A stretch of DNA of 64,000 nucleotides from Limosilactobacillus pontis (GCF_002940945.1 NZ_PNFV01000004.1:124001-188000), one strand, 5' to 3'; shown: positions 49,676 through 58,885, numbered from the stretch's first letter. A program made the numbers and translations. The notes: generated from the sequence alone by a model not told the origin.

Positions 49676-50695
49676 ATGCTTAAACTTGGAATTATTGGAA
49701 CGCACATTATCACTGATCAGATGTTAGATGCCGCGAAGACGACCGGTAAGTACCAATTGACAACGGTTTATTCACGGACCCTGGACCGGGCTAAGGAATT
49801 TGGTGAACCATATGGCGCTACCGAATTCTACGATGACTTGAACAAGTTCTTTGAAGATGGCGACTTTGATGTTGTTTATATTGCCTCACCAAACAGCCTC
49901 CACTACCAACAGGTTCGTTTAGCAATCGAAAACGATAAGTTCATCATTGTTGAGAAACCGGCCTTCGTCAACCCGACTGAGTTCAGCGCAATTGAATCTT
50001 TGCTGGCAGCTCACCCGAAGGCCCGGCTGGTCGAGGCAGCCCGGCACATCCACACACCGCTTTACCAGCAGGCCCTGGCCAAGGTCGATGAGATGAAGAA
50101 GAACCACTGTCAAGGGGCTACCATTACTGTTATGAAGTACTCCTCCCGTTATGACAAGGTCCTGGCTGACGATAAGCCATACCCGAACATCTTTACTTTG
50201 CAGTTTGCCGGTGGAGCCCTGATGGACCTTGGAGTATATGCTGTTTATGGTGCGGTTACCCTGTTCGGTGAACCATCCACGGTTGTCTACTACCCAACTC
50301 TGGCCAAAACCGGGGTTGATGCCAAGGGCGTGGCTATCCTGAGTTACAAGGACTTCAGTGTCACCCTGAACTTCGGGAAGACGGCCAATTCTCACCTCGA
50401 CTCCGAGGTATATGGTCTCAAGGACACCCTAGTCTTTGACAGCATCTTCAACACCAAACAGGTTACCTACTATGACGCCGACCAGAACGCCCACCCATTG
50501 GATGCTCCGGTTGAGAAGAACTCGATGACTGATGAGATGAATGACTTTGCTGACCTCTTCAACAACCCTGATGATGAAGCAGAAATGAAAAAATACAAGC
50601 ACTGGATGGATTTAGCTCGGACCGTCAACGCAGTTATGTACTCGATGCGCCAGTCCGCTAACCTCGTTTTCCCCGCTGACAATGATCAGGAATAG
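49676..50695 (+). CDS. Gfo/Idh/MocA family oxidoreductase
   Basis: This 339-residue NAD(P)-dependent oxidoreductase starts at the ATG at 49676 (MLKLGIIGTHIITDQMLDAA). The Rossmann part has YIASPNSLHYQQ and the family mark VEKPAFVNP; the C-terminal alpha/beta domain has GGALMDLGVYAVYG. Substrates in this family are sugars, inositols or related compounds; which one applies here is not visible. The DEAD-box gene follows after 12 bases, so the two may share a transcript. Confidence 0.9.
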   Translation: MLKLGIIGTHIITDQMLDAAKTTGKYQLTTVYSRTLDRAKEFGEPYGATEFYDDLNKFFEDGDFDVVYIASPNSLHYQQVRLAIENDKFIIVEKPAFVNPTEFSAIESLLAAHPKARLVEAARHIHTPLYQQALAKVDEMKKNHCQGATITVMKYSSRYDKVLADDKPYPNIFTLQFAGGALMDLGVYAVYGAVTLFGEPSTVVYYPTLAKTGVDAKGVAILSYKDFSVTLNFGKTANSHLDSEVYGLKDTLVFDSIFNTKQVTYYDADQNAHPLDAPVEKNSMTDEMNDFADLFNNPDDEAEMKKYKHWMDLARTVNAVMYSMRQSANLVFPADNDQE

Positions 50696-50707
50696 GATGA
50701 TGTTTAA

Positions 50708-52012
50708 TTGATCAAACAGTTTCAAGAACACTTTAATGAACGTTACCAGGAACCAACAGCAATCCAGTCGGCAGTTGCGGAAGCCTTGGCGAATGATAAG
50801 TCGGTCTTGGGGATTGCCCCGACTGGCTCCGGCAAGACGCTGGCCTTCACACTGCCGCTATTGCCCAAGGTAATGCCGGGAACTGGAACCCAGCTGCTGG
50901 TCCTGTCGCCGTCCCAGGAACTGGCCTTGCAGACGGCCCGTGTGATGCGGGAGTGGGCGACCCTGATTGGTGTCAAAGTCCAGTCGCTGACCGGGGGCGC
51001 TAACCTCCGCCGTCAGGTAATGAAGCTTCATGAGCACCCGGATGTTGTCGTTGGGACGCCGGGGCGGGTTCTTCATATGCTGGATAACCATCACCTGAAG
51101 CTGGGCCACTTGCAGACTCTGGTAATCGATGAGGCGGACGACCTCCTCCAAGACGATACCCAGGCTGTGGTTGAAGATATTGAACGGGCCACGCCACTCA
51201 GCACCCAGCTGGCCTTCTTCTCGGCCACCAAGGCGCCGGTGTTTGACGACCTCGACGTGATGTTTGGTCGGGACATTGTGACCTACGACGTCCGCAATAC
51301 CGACCATTCGCGAGGTCCAGTCAAGCACGGCTTCATGAGTGCCCGGACTAACCAGCAGAAGACGGCTACACTACGGCGGTTGGCTAGTGTCAAGGACTTC
51401 CGGGCTCTGGTCTTCTTTAACAGCACCCGGACGCTGAACTACGCGGCTAGCCGCCTTCGTCATGAACACGTTGCCGTGGGGACCCTTGGTGGTCGGCAGC
51501 GACAGGTCCAACGGGAAAAGGCTATGCGGATGTTCCGCAAGCGCCAGCTGAAGCTCCTGTTGACTACTGACCTGGCAGCGCGGGGCCTTGATATTCCAAA
51601 ACTGCCGGGGGTAGTTAACTTTGACCTGCCTCAGCAGACCAATACCTACATTCACCGAGCTGGACGGACGGGCCGGCAGGGGGAGCCGGGGGTCGTCTTA
51701 AACTTCGGTGATGACCATGACATTCGTGATCTCAAGAAGTTGCTCAAAGACACCGATTACCACCTAGTCCAGATGTACATTGGCAATGATCTGCTGACCG
51801 ACCAGAAACCGGTAGCCGGTCAACAGGTGGTTTCACTGGGCAAGAAGGCCAGCCGCCGACTTCAGGAAAAACAGCACGACGATGGCAATCTTCAAAAGCA
51901 GGTCCACAAGACTCTGGCCAGCTTTAGCAAGCCGCACCGCAAGCGCCATAAGAAGAACCGGAAGAATAAGGGGATTCGGCTCAAACATCGGCGTAAGAAT
52001 GCGGGTAAGTAA
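50708..52012 (+). CDS. DEAD-box RNA helicase
   Basis: This 434-residue protein starts at TTG 50708. All core motifs are present: Q motif EPTAIQSAVAEAL, Walker A APTGSGKT, GG and TPGR (VVGTPGRVLHML), VIDEADDLL (DEAD), SAT (FFSATKAP), ARGLDIP and HRAGRTGRQG. The C-terminal tail from about residue 405 is strongly basic (KPHRKRHKKNRKNKGIRLKH), suited to RNA binding. It probably works in ribosome assembly or mRNA turnover in the cytosol. Confidence 0.92.
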   Translation: MIKQFQEHFNERYQEPTAIQSAVAEALANDKSVLGIAPTGSGKTLAFTLPLLPKVMPGTGTQLLVLSPSQELALQTARVMREWATLIGVKVQSLTGGANLRRQVMKLHEHPDVVVGTPGRVLHMLDNHHLKLGHLQTLVIDEADDLLQDDTQAVVEDIERATPLSTQLAFFSATKAPVFDDLDVMFGRDIVTYDVRNTDHSRGPVKHGFMSARTNQQKTATLRRLASVKDFRALVFFNSTRTLNYAASRLRHEHVAVGTLGGRQRQVQREKAMRMFRKRQLKLLLTTDLAARGLDIPKLPGVVNFDLPQQTNTYIHRAGRTGRQGEPGVVLNFGDDHDIRDLKKLLKDTDYHLVQMYIGNDLLTDQKPVAGQQVVSLGKKASRRLQEKQHDDGNLQKQVHKTLASFSKPHRKRHKKNRKNKGIRLKHRRKNAGK

Positions 52013-52016
52013 CGAA

Positions 52017-52068
52017 AAAGAATATTACCGTCTTTACCTTCTTAGAAGAAAATGCGATAATATTCTTT
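52017..52068 (+). terminator. Hairpin after the helicase gene, weak terminator
   Basis: AAAGAATATTA and TAATATTCTTT pair perfectly, with a small inner stem (CTTCT/AGAAG). There is only TTTG after it, so it could instead be an mRNA-stabilising or processing stem just before the tRNA. Confidence 0.4.
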
Positions 52069-52072
52069 GTTT

Positions 52073-52145
52073 GGTCCCATAGTATAATTGGATAGTACAT
52101 CCGCCTCCTAAGCGGTCGATTCCGGTTCAAGCCCGGATGGGATCA
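52073..52145 (+). tRNA. tRNA-Arg (anticodon CCT)
   Basis: The full cloverleaf can be drawn. The acceptor stem is GGTCCCA/TGGGATC (one G-U pair), the anticodon loop CTCCTAA has CCT at 52107-52109, and the T arm is TCCGG-TTCAAGC-CCGGA. The discriminator base is A, and CCA is not encoded. It reads AGG codons. Confidence 0.93.
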
Positions 52146-52153
52146 TCAGTGTA

Positions 52154-52184
52154 AACCGTGTCGAACCGTTGCGACACGGTTTTT
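52154..52184 (+). terminator. Rho-independent terminator after tRNA-Arg
   Basis: AACCGTGTCG and CGACACGGTT pair perfectly over 10 bp, followed by a T-run. Confidence 0.88.
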
Positions 52185-52224
52185 GTGTAAAGTCGGTTCA
52201 TTTAAATGAAAAGGGGAGATCAAC

Positions 52225-53355
52225 GTGCAGGGGCCGTATAAGATTATGTCGTTATTTGGAACACGGGCAGAAGCATTGAAGCTGACCCCGGTGATTGAAC
52301 GGATGCAGGCGGCACCAGCCATCTGGCAGCCGATCGTGGTCACTACCGCACAGAAACAACATCAACCCCAGCTCCGGCAGGTCCTTGACCGCCTGCATAT
52401 CACGCCGGACTTCAACCTTGATGTAGTCGATGGACCGGAATACGACCTAGTCGAGCAGCTCAGCAAACTCCTCCATAACCTGAACAACGTCATGCACGCT
52501 AGTCAGCCGGACATGATCTTGGTGGCCGGGGACGCGACGACTAGTCTGGCTGCCAGCCTGGTCTGTTTCTATCAGCACCTGCCCCTAGGACATGTTGAGG
52601 CTGGTCTGCGGACCTATGACAAGGAGGCGCCGTTTCCCGATGAAATGCATCGCCGTCTGACCGATGACTTGGTGGATCTTTACTTCGCGCCGACAACCCG
52701 AGCCCGGGATAACCTGCTCAAGGAATCCCACCCAGCTAAGCAGATTTACGTTACCGGGAACACCTCAATTGACGCGGTTGAGGAGGCGCTCACGCCGGAC
52801 TTTCATAGTGAACTTCTCAATCAGCTGCCGGCAAAGCACCGCTTGATCATTCTGACGATGAGCCGGCGAGAAAACATCGGCGAACCGATGCGTCAGGTCT
52901 TCCACACGGTTCGGGACATTGTCGAGACCAACTCGGACGTCGAACTGGTCTGCCCCTTGACAGCGGATCCCGAGGTGATGAGTTTAGCTGAGGAAGTTCT
53001 CGGTGACCGTGACCGGATTCACCTGATTAAATCGTTGCCCCACAAGGACTTCTTGAATATCGCGGCCCGCAGCACCCTGATTATTACCGATTCCGGGACC
53101 ATCCAGGAAGAAGCTCCGGCCCTGCACAAACCGGTTCTTCTTTTGCGGGAAAATACGGAACGTCAGGAAGCCGTCGATGTGGGAGCGGTCCAGATCGTTG
53201 GTACCGATCCAACCAGCATCCAGCAGGCTGTCTTCATGCTGTTGAATGACAGTCACGCCTATCAAAAGATGGCTACATCGCCAAACCCGTTTGGTGATGG
53301 GCACGCCAGCACCCGCATACTGGGGATCATTGCAGATTATTTGAAAGCAAAATAA
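52225..53355 (+). CDS. wecB: UDP-N-acetylglucosamine 2-epimerase (non-hydrolysing)
   Basis: This 376-residue cytosolic enzyme converts UDP-GlcNAc to UDP-ManNAc for cell-wall polymers. It starts at GTG 52225, with AAGGGGAGA upstream. Signature stretches are FGTRAEALKLTPVI, HVEAGLRTYDKEAPFPDEMH, VTGNTSIDAV, TMSRRENIGEPMRQVF and ITDSGTIQEEAPAL. The family usually has 'RPE' in the last-but-one block; here it reads SRRENIG. It is monocistronic and ends at a bidirectional terminator. Confidence 0.93.
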   Translation: MQGPYKIMSLFGTRAEALKLTPVIERMQAAPAIWQPIVVTTAQKQHQPQLRQVLDRLHITPDFNLDVVDGPEYDLVEQLSKLLHNLNNVMHASQPDMILVAGDATTSLAASLVCFYQHLPLGHVEAGLRTYDKEAPFPDEMHRRLTDDLVDLYFAPTTRARDNLLKESHPAKQIYVTGNTSIDAVEEALTPDFHSELLNQLPAKHRLIILTMSRRENIGEPMRQVFHTVRDIVETNSDVELVCPLTADPEVMSLAEEVLGDRDRIHLIKSLPHKDFLNIAARSTLIITDSGTIQEEAPALHKPVLLLRENTERQEAVDVGAVQIVGTDPTSIQQAVFMLLNDSHAYQKMATSPNPFGDGHASTRILGIIADYLKAK

Positions 53356-53378
53356 TTTAAGAAAGTTTCGTAAGTAAA

Positions 53379-53415
53379 AGAGGCCTTCAGTGTTGAAACG
53401 CTGGAAGCCTCTTTG
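53379..53415. terminator. Bidirectional terminator between wecB and the GtrA gene
   Basis: AGAGGCCTTC and GGAAGCCTCT pair with one bulge around an inner GTGTT/ACGCT-type stem. T-rich runs follow on both strands. Confidence 0.75.
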
Positions 53416-53437
53416 TATACTGCTCTGTTTTTTCTGA

Positions 53438-53896
53438 TTATTCTTTATTCTTACCGTGCTCCACGATGTCGCGGTTATCATGAAAAATCAGCCATTTTGA
53501 GAAGATATAGTTGGCGATCACGACGATGACGTTATCGATAATCTTGACGATCAGCTGTTGGATTGGGCTGTCGAATTTTAGCAAGCTGATACCGACGTAC
53601 ATGATGATCACATCCATTATTAGGGTCAGCCCCCGGTAGAAGTAGAACCAGAAGAACTCCTTCAAGAAGGCTTTAACGGTCGAGTAGTGAGAGCCAAAGA
53701 CCCAGACCTTGTTGGTGAAGTAGGCGACCAGCACTGATAAGAACCAGGCGATCACGTTGGCCAGCTGGTAGTTCCAGTGGATTCCGGAGCTTAGGAACTG
53801 GAAGACCACGATGTTGACGACCGTGGTGACGACACCCCAGAAGAGGTAGGCGATAATGGAGCGGTACTTGTTGAAAAGACGGATGAGCTTAGTCAT
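53438..53896 (-). CDS. GtrA family membrane protein
   Basis: This is a 152-residue protein from the ATG at 53896, which overlaps the flavodoxin stop by eight bases. It has four hydrophobic helices with the GtrA pattern YLFWGVVTTVVNIVVFQFL, YFTNKVWVF and VIANYIFSKWLIF. GtrA proteins are thought to flip undecaprenyl-phosphate sugars or act in teichoic acid and polysaccharide glycosylation. A GtrB-like glycosyltransferase is encoded 7 kb away in the polysaccharide cluster, a possible partner. Confidence 0.88.
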   Translation of the reverse strand: MTKLIRLFNKYRSIIAYLFWGVVTTVVNIVVFQFLSSGIHWNYQLANVIAWFLSVLVAYFTNKVWVFGSHYSTVKAFLKEFFWFYFYRGLTLIMDVIIMYVGISLLKFDSPIQQLIVKIIDNVIVVIANYIFSKWLIFHDNRDIVEHGKNKE

Positions 53897-54344
53897 TGGC
53901 CTTCGCCGCCTTCTCGACCAGCTGCTTGGCAAAGGCGTCCAGCTTCTTGATGTCGTCTTCGTCTGGGGCCAGGTTGATGTGGACGTTTTCAGCTCCCTTG
54001 ATAGCACCGGTTTTGGCCAAGGCGGCACCGAACTTGTCGACGGCTACGCAGAAGTCGTCCCCATAGAAGGTATCGCCGGAGCCAGCCACCCCGTAGACCT
54101 TCCCAGTTAGTTGTTCCTCCTGGAGATCATCATAGAAGTCGAGTCCTTCTTCAGGCAAGGCACCCTCATCGTAAGTGTATGGACAGATGACGCAGATATC
54201 GACGTCGCTGAAGTCGGCGGGGTCGGCCATCGTCATCTCGGTCTCCTCGACGTCAACGTCCAGGTCCTCCAGGGCATCGGTGATGATGTCGGCCACGTCC
54301 TCGTTATTACCGGTGATTGTCGCGTAGACCACAAGAGCTTTCAT
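53889..54344 (-). CDS. Flavodoxin
   Basis: This 151-residue acidic protein starts at the ATG at 54344, with GGAGGA upstream. It shows the flavodoxin FMN phosphate loop YATITGNNEDVAD and the flavin-contact segments PYTYDEGALPEEGLDFYD and GVAGSGDTFYGDDFCVAVDK. It serves as a low-potential electron carrier in the cytosol. Overlap with the GtrA gene indicates one transcript, although the functions seem unrelated. Confidence 0.92.
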   Translation of the reverse strand: MKALVVYATITGNNEDVADIITDALEDLDVDVEETEMTMADPADFSDVDICVICPYTYDEGALPEEGLDFYDDLQEEQLTGKVYGVAGSGDTFYGDDFCVAVDKFGAALAKTGAIKGAENVHINLAPDEDDIKKLDAFAKQLVEKAAKAND

Positions 54345-54469
54345 TAATAATTCCTCCATAAATAGATTGTTGCCACTTAATTATAACAGTTTCATAGTAT
54401 AGCATGCTGGGGAACTAGTGGTATACTGTTAAAGATAGATATGTCAAAAAAGGAGACATGATTAAGAGA

Positions 54470-55324
54470 ATGATTACGTTAAAATCACCTCGTGAAATTG
54501 AAGCGATGGAAAAGGCCGGGGCCGCATTAGCGGGAATGCACCTCGGGATTCGTGAGTTTATCCGGCCGGGGATGTCCAGCTGGAAGATTGAAGAATTTGC
54601 CCGCAAGTACTTCAAGGCAGCTGGCGCTAAGGCTGAGCAGATTGGTTTTGAAGGCTACAAGTACGCCACCTGTGTCAGTGTCAACGATGAGATCTGCCAC
54701 GGCTTTCCTCGTAAGAACCTGATTCTGAAGAAGGGAGACTTGGTTAAGGTCGACACTGTTGTCAGTGTTGACGGCTTCTTCAGCGACTCCTGCTGGTCCT
54801 ACGCGGTCGGCGAAGTTAAGCCGGAGATCGCCAAGCTGATGGACGTCACCAAGCAGGCCCTCTTCATGGGAATCGACCAGTGTGTTCCGGGCAACCGAAT
54901 CGGTGACATTGGTGCTGTAATTCAGCACTACACCGAGGACGAGAATGGCTACGGCGATGTTCGTGAATTCGTCGGCCACGGGATCCAGCCAACGATGCAT
55001 GAAGATCCAATGGTACCGCACTATGGTGAACACGGCCAAGGGCTGCGTATGAGAAACGGTATGACGATTACCGTTGAACCGATGATCAATACTGGTACCT
55101 GGGAAGCCGACACCAGCGATCCAAGCGGTTGGCTGGCCAAGACGGCTGATGGTGGCTGGTCTTGCCAGTATGAGCACACCCTGGTCATTACCAATGATGG
55201 TCCGAAGATCCTAACTTCACAGGATCCGGCAGCTGATGCCAAGTACCTTTACGATGATAACTATGCTGAATATCTCGACCACTACGGCAAGATTGCCCGT
55301 GAGATCGCCGAGCAGTTCAAGTAA
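54470..55324 (+). CDS. map: Methionine aminopeptidase, type I
   Basis: This 284-residue metalloprotease removes N-terminal Met from new proteins. Metal ligands are visible in VKVDTVVSVDGFFSDSCWSY (two Asp), GHGIQPTMHEDP (His), ITVEPM (Glu) and CQYEHTLVIT (Glu). It is longer than the usual 250 residues because of a C-terminal extension after PKILTSQDP. The first in-frame ATG at 54458 is only two bases from AGGAG, so I prefer the ATG at 54470 (MITLKSPREIEAMEKAG). Confidence 0.93.
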   Translation: MITLKSPREIEAMEKAGAALAGMHLGIREFIRPGMSSWKIEEFARKYFKAAGAKAEQIGFEGYKYATCVSVNDEICHGFPRKNLILKKGDLVKVDTVVSVDGFFSDSCWSYAVGEVKPEIAKLMDVTKQALFMGIDQCVPGNRIGDIGAVIQHYTEDENGYGDVREFVGHGIQPTMHEDPMVPHYGEHGQGLRMRNGMTITVEPMINTGTWEADTSDPSGWLAKTADGGWSCQYEHTLVITNDGPKILTSQDPAADAKYLYDDNYAEYLDHYGKIAREIAEQFK

Positions 55325-55330
55325 GGCAAG

Positions 55331-55366
55331 GGAAGACACCCAATTTTCGGGAGGCCTTCCTTTTTT
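55331..55366 (+). terminator. Rho-independent terminator after map
   Basis: GGAAG/CTTCC with inner CCC/GGG pairing is followed by TTTTTT. Confidence 0.8.
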
Positions 55367-55765
55367 GTATGCAAATTGTTGATTTAACTTTTAAAACGAA
55401 ATATACAAATGAGGATTTTGGATGATTCACTTTATTTTATTAAGTAAAACTGGAGATATAGCTAAATAATATAAGGCGACTAATTGCTTCCTTATTTTAA
55501 AAATAAGTTTTTTTAGAATGAATTGAATAGCACAGTAGTAATAAATTGTTTTCCAAATCGACAGATTCATGCATGAATAACCATTTTATTGAAGAATATA
55601 CATCGATAAGGTCGAATATACATTCAAAAGTGCATATTTTTGATGAGAAAATGATTAGAATTAGTCATGACTGCTTTTATTTCTATCAGAAAAGACTATA
55701 CTTAGATTATTAAATGATTTCTTATTTTTATTTAAGAAAGCAAATTTTTTTGGAGGTCTAATAAA
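55367..55765. promoter_or_regulatory. AT-rich leader of the amino acid permease gene
   Basis: No gene is seen. Two direct copies of GAATATACAT occur near 55595 and 55613 (18 bases apart), and a TATACT at 55697-55702 is a likely -10 box. A GGAGG site lies before the TTG start of the permease. The repeats could be an operator. Confidence 0.4.
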
Positions 55766-57277
55766 TTGGACGATCAAAGTGGTAATACAAAGAAAATGAT
55801 TACTACCTTCGGCCTAGTGACGATGATCATTACCTCAATCTTCGGATTTGGGAATGTTTCAAACGCCTACTTGCAAATGGGTTACGGTAGTATTATCTGG
55901 TACGCATTAGCCGGGATTTGTTTCTTCTTCCCGTGTGGCTTAATGATGGCCGAATATGGTTCGACGTTTAAGGACGCCAAGGGTGGTATCTACTCCTGGT
56001 TGGCCGGTTCGATTGGTGAACGGATGGCCTTCATCGGGACTTTCGTTTGGTTAGCATCCTGGATTGTCTGGATGGTATCGACCGCCTCCCGGATCTGGAT
56101 CACCTTCTCTGCATTGATTTTCGGGAAGGATACGACTCAGCAGTGGCACTTCTTAGGCCTGACCTCGACCGAACTGATCGGGGTTCTCGGGATTATCCTG
56201 ATGCTGGTCTGCACCTACTTCAGTTCTCGTGGCATGACGGCGATTGCTCGAGTTGGTTCGCTTGGTGGGATCTTTACCGTGGTTGTTAACATCATTTACG
56301 TTATCGCAGCAATTATTGTTTTAATCGTTAACAAGGGTGTAATTGCCCAGCCATTCCATGGTGCCAAGGATCTGATTCTTTCACCAAACCCACAATTCCA
56401 GACGCCAATTGCCATTATTTCATTCGTTGTTTACGCCATCTTCGCTTACGGAGGGATGGAGTCCTTGGGGTCCGTTACTGATAGTATGAAGAACCCTGAA
56501 AAGACGTTCCCACGTGGCCTGATCATCGCCTCCATCTTCACGATTGGGGCCTACGTTATCATGATCATCATGGCTGGTTGGTTCGCCAATTACAATGGTG
56601 ACTTTGCTAAGGGTTCCACCAACCTGGGGAACGCCACCTACGTGCTCTTCAATATCCTGGGGGTAAAGCTGGGCTTGGCACTTGGCTGCTCTCACGCAAC
56701 TGCCCTGGTTTGGGGGGCTGCCATGACGCGGATTGTTGCCTTCTCACAGGCCCTTGGTTTCCTTGGTGCCCTCTTCGTCCTGATGTATTCTCCAATCAAG
56801 GCCTTCATCCTGGGTTCCAACCCAGAACTCTGGCCAAAGAAGCTAACCAAGCTGAACAAGGCTGGGATGCCTGCCAACGCTATGTGGCTGCAGGTGATCA
56901 TCGTTTCCATCATCATCTTCCTGGTGGCCTTCGGTGGTTCCGCTGCGCAGAAGTTCTACACGATTCTGACCGACATGGCCAACGTGTCAACCTGCTTCCC
57001 ATACCTGTTCTTAGTTGGTGCCTTCCCATTCTTCAAGGCAAAGAAGGATCTCGACCGGCCATTCGTGGTCTTCAAGAACCGCTTCTGGACTAATGTCTTG
57101 GTATGTTTCGTTGAAATCATTCTGATTGTCGGGATTATCTTCACCTTCGTTCAACCAATGTTGGATCACGATTGGCAGACAGCCTTCTGGACGATCGCCG
57201 GCCCAATCTTCTTCGCCGTCGTTGCCCTGATCTTCTACCAGATTTCTGCTAAGAAGCACCACATCAGTGAAAAATAG
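55766..57277 (+). CDS. Amino acid permease, YjeM/glutamate-GABA antiporter type
   Basis: This 503-residue APC-superfamily transporter has about 12 membrane helices, starting at TTG 55766 behind TTGGAGG. The segments ITSIFGFGNVSNAYLQMGYG, GLMMAEYGSTFKDAKGGIYS and YAIFAYGGMESLGSVTDSMK are typical of YjeM/GadC-like permeases. It probably exchanges an amino acid for its decarboxylated product or imports it, but no decarboxylase is adjacent. It is a single-gene unit with a long leader and a strong terminator. Confidence 0.88.
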   Translation: MDDQSGNTKKMITTFGLVTMIITSIFGFGNVSNAYLQMGYGSIIWYALAGICFFFPCGLMMAEYGSTFKDAKGGIYSWLAGSIGERMAFIGTFVWLASWIVWMVSTASRIWITFSALIFGKDTTQQWHFLGLTSTELIGVLGIILMLVCTYFSSRGMTAIARVGSLGGIFTVVVNIIYVIAAIIVLIVNKGVIAQPFHGAKDLILSPNPQFQTPIAIISFVVYAIFAYGGMESLGSVTDSMKNPEKTFPRGLIIASIFTIGAYVIMIIMAGWFANYNGDFAKGSTNLGNATYVLFNILGVKLGLALGCSHATALVWGAAMTRIVAFSQALGFLGALFVLMYSPIKAFILGSNPELWPKKLTKLNKAGMPANAMWLQVIIVSIIIFLVAFGGSAAQKFYTILTDMANVSTCFPYLFLVGAFPFFKAKKDLDRPFVVFKNRFWTNVLVCFVEIILIVGIIFTFVQPMLDHDWQTAFWTIAGPIFFAVVALIFYQISAKKHHISEK

Positions 57278-57294
57278 TTAATTTATCCTTATGT

Positions 57295-57333
57295 TAAGGT
57301 CCGCTAACAAATTGCTAGCGGACCTTATTTTTT
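57295..57333 (+). terminator. Rho-independent terminator after the permease gene
   Basis: TAAGGTCCGCTA and TAGCGGACCTTA pair perfectly over 12 bp, followed by TTTTTTG. Confidence 0.92.
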
Positions 57334-57378
57334 GTTCCCGGTCTGGTATAATAGCCCTATATCTTTGGGAGGGTAGTC

Positions 57379-58272
57379 ATGACGAAAGAGCCGGGCAAAA
57401 TGAAGAGTTTTATTACGCTGTTGATGGAGCATTTCCAGATGGCGCAGATTTCGAGCTCGGCAGCGGTGCTAGCCTACTACACCCTGCTATCGATTTTTCC
57501 GGCTGTCCTGGTGATTGGGAACCTTTTACCAATGATGGGACTCGATGCCAAAACGGTTCTGAGCTACCTTCAGACGGCGGTTCCGGATGCCGTCTATGGC
57601 TTCCTCCAACCATTGATTTATGACTTTCTCCAACGGGGAAGTGGTGGTTTGCTGACGACCGGGGCCCTGATTGCCCTCTGGTCGACCAGCCAGGGAATTG
57701 CGGCCTTTCAGCGGAGTGTCAACCTGACCTACGGGGTGGCCCGCAACCAGAACCCGGTCAGCAATCGGGTGATCTCCTTTATCTGGATGATTGTCGTGTT
57801 GGCCATCATCTTCGTGATCGTTCTCTTGTACGGGCTGGGTGAGCAGGTCCTGAAGAGTGTCCAACCGATCTTCCACTTCCGTCAAGAATATATCTACCTT
57901 TTCAACTCTTGGCGCTGGCCGGTAACCTTTGCCGTCCTCTTTATCGCCCTCTGCCTTCTTTATTACTTTGTGCCCAATGCCAAAGTTCGCTTGCGCTATG
58001 CGGTGGCCGGGGCTTTCATGGCGGCGCTCCTCTGGATGGGGCTGTCACGGCTGTTTTCCTTTTACACGGTTATCTTCCGCCACAGCGTTATCTCATACCG
58101 GACGATTGGTGCCTTTATTGCCATGATGGTTTGGCTGGACTTCTCCGGCTACATCATTATGCTGGGAGCCGTTCTCAATGCAACTCTCCAAGAGGCTCAT
58201 GAGGGTGAGTTGCACGAGCGGGAGCATTTCTGGCAGTTAGGTGACAATCGGCATAATAAAAAAGAGCAGTAG
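57379..58272 (+). CDS. YihY/BrkB family membrane protein
   Basis: This is a 297-residue inner-membrane protein with six hydrophobic helices. Family marks are SSAAVLAYYTLLSIFPAVLV near residue 26, ALWSTSQGIAAFQRSVNLTYG and GAFIAMMVWLDFSGYIIMLG. The function of YihY proteins is not settled; the old label 'ribonuclease BN' is wrong for this family. GGGAGGG precedes the ATG. Confidence 0.92.
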   Translation: MTKEPGKMKSFITLLMEHFQMAQISSSAAVLAYYTLLSIFPAVLVIGNLLPMMGLDAKTVLSYLQTAVPDAVYGFLQPLIYDFLQRGSGGLLTTGALIALWSTSQGIAAFQRSVNLTYGVARNQNPVSNRVISFIWMIVVLAIIFVIVLLYGLGEQVLKSVQPIFHFRQEYIYLFNSWRWPVTFAVLFIALCLLYYFVPNAKVRLRYAVAGAFMAALLWMGLSRLFSFYTVIFRHSVISYRTIGAFIAMMVWLDFSGYIIMLGAVLNATLQEAHEGELHEREHFWQLGDNRHNKKEQ

Positions 58273-58297
58273 CCGGGTTGGCTACTGCTCGCTTTGT
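58264..58297. terminator. Bidirectional terminator between yihY and the DUF2922 gene
   Basis: GAGCAGTAGCC and GGCTACTGCTC pair perfectly over 11 bp; the minus strand continues TTTTTTATT, the plus strand GCTTTG. It overlaps the end of the YihY gene. Confidence 0.9.
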
Positions 58298-58308
58298 TCG
58301 CGGGAGGA

Positions 58309-58551
58309 TTACTTTGCAAGGGTCTTGGCGGCTGCGTCATTGAAGAGCACGGTGTCGACCGTGTCAACATACTTGGCAGCTAGTGGGGTGACGCATAGTT
58401 GTTCGTCACCTTTGACGAAGAGATTGGCGGCAGCGATGAGTTCCATTGCTTGCCGGACAGTCTTAGCGTCGAGATTGCTGTTGGCATAGCCAAGCTTGAG
58501 CAGGTGCTTCTTACCCTTGCTGGTCTTGAATGTGAGGTTGAGTGATTTCAT
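58309..58551 (-). CDS. DUF2922 family protein
   Basis: This is an 80-residue protein with the pattern LNLTFKTSKGKKHLLKLGYA and LDAKTVRQAMELIAAANLF that marks DUF2922. These small cytosolic proteins occur next to DUF1659 proteins in lactobacilli and bacilli; their function is unknown. It lies 24 bases after the DUF1659 gene in the same orientation, so they form a two-gene operon ended by a strong terminator. Confidence 0.85.
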   Translation of the reverse strand: MKSLNLTFKTSKGKKHLLKLGYANSNLDAKTVRQAMELIAAANLFVKGDEQLCVTPLAAKYVDTVDTVLFNDAAAKTLAK

Positions 58552-58575
58552 ATTGACTTACCTTCCTTTGCTTGC

Positions 58576-58788
58576 TTAGTCGATAGCGACGTGATCCGTG
58601 ACAATGACGTTGACACCAACACATTTTTCGTTGGTCAACAAGGCAACCGCCTGGGTCAGGCTGATAAGCTGGTCATTGCTGAATTGCTGACTAACATTAT
58701 TGAAGAGGTGGTTAACTCCTTTAGGATGTTGGTCACCAACCATCGTGACTTGAACCTTTGCAGCCTTGAATTGACGTTCCATACTCAT
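58576..58788 (-). CDS. DUF1659 family protein
   Basis: This is a 70-residue protein starting at the ATG at 58788 (MSMERQFKAAKVQVTMVGDQ), with GGAG eight bases upstream. The DUF1659 pattern (NHLFNNVSQQFSNDQLISLT, then LVT-like VIVTDHVAI) is clear. The function is unknown. It is divergent from recX, with a shared intergenic promoter region of about 97 bases. Confidence 0.8.
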   Translation of the reverse strand: MSMERQFKAAKVQVTMVGDQHPKGVNHLFNNVSQQFSNDQLISLTQAVALLTNEKCVGVNVIVTDHVAID

Positions 58789-58885
58789 GTTGAGCACTCC
58801 TTTACTGTTAGTGTTGATAAGTAGCGGCCGCTGCTTACACTTATACAGACGGTTGAGGAGGACCAATGTAAAGGAGAATTTTAAA

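Noticed and set aside
54527..55177. A 216-codon minus-strand frame opposite map
   Set aside because: It mirrors the methionine aminopeptidase frame, whose motifs are complete; no independent evidence.
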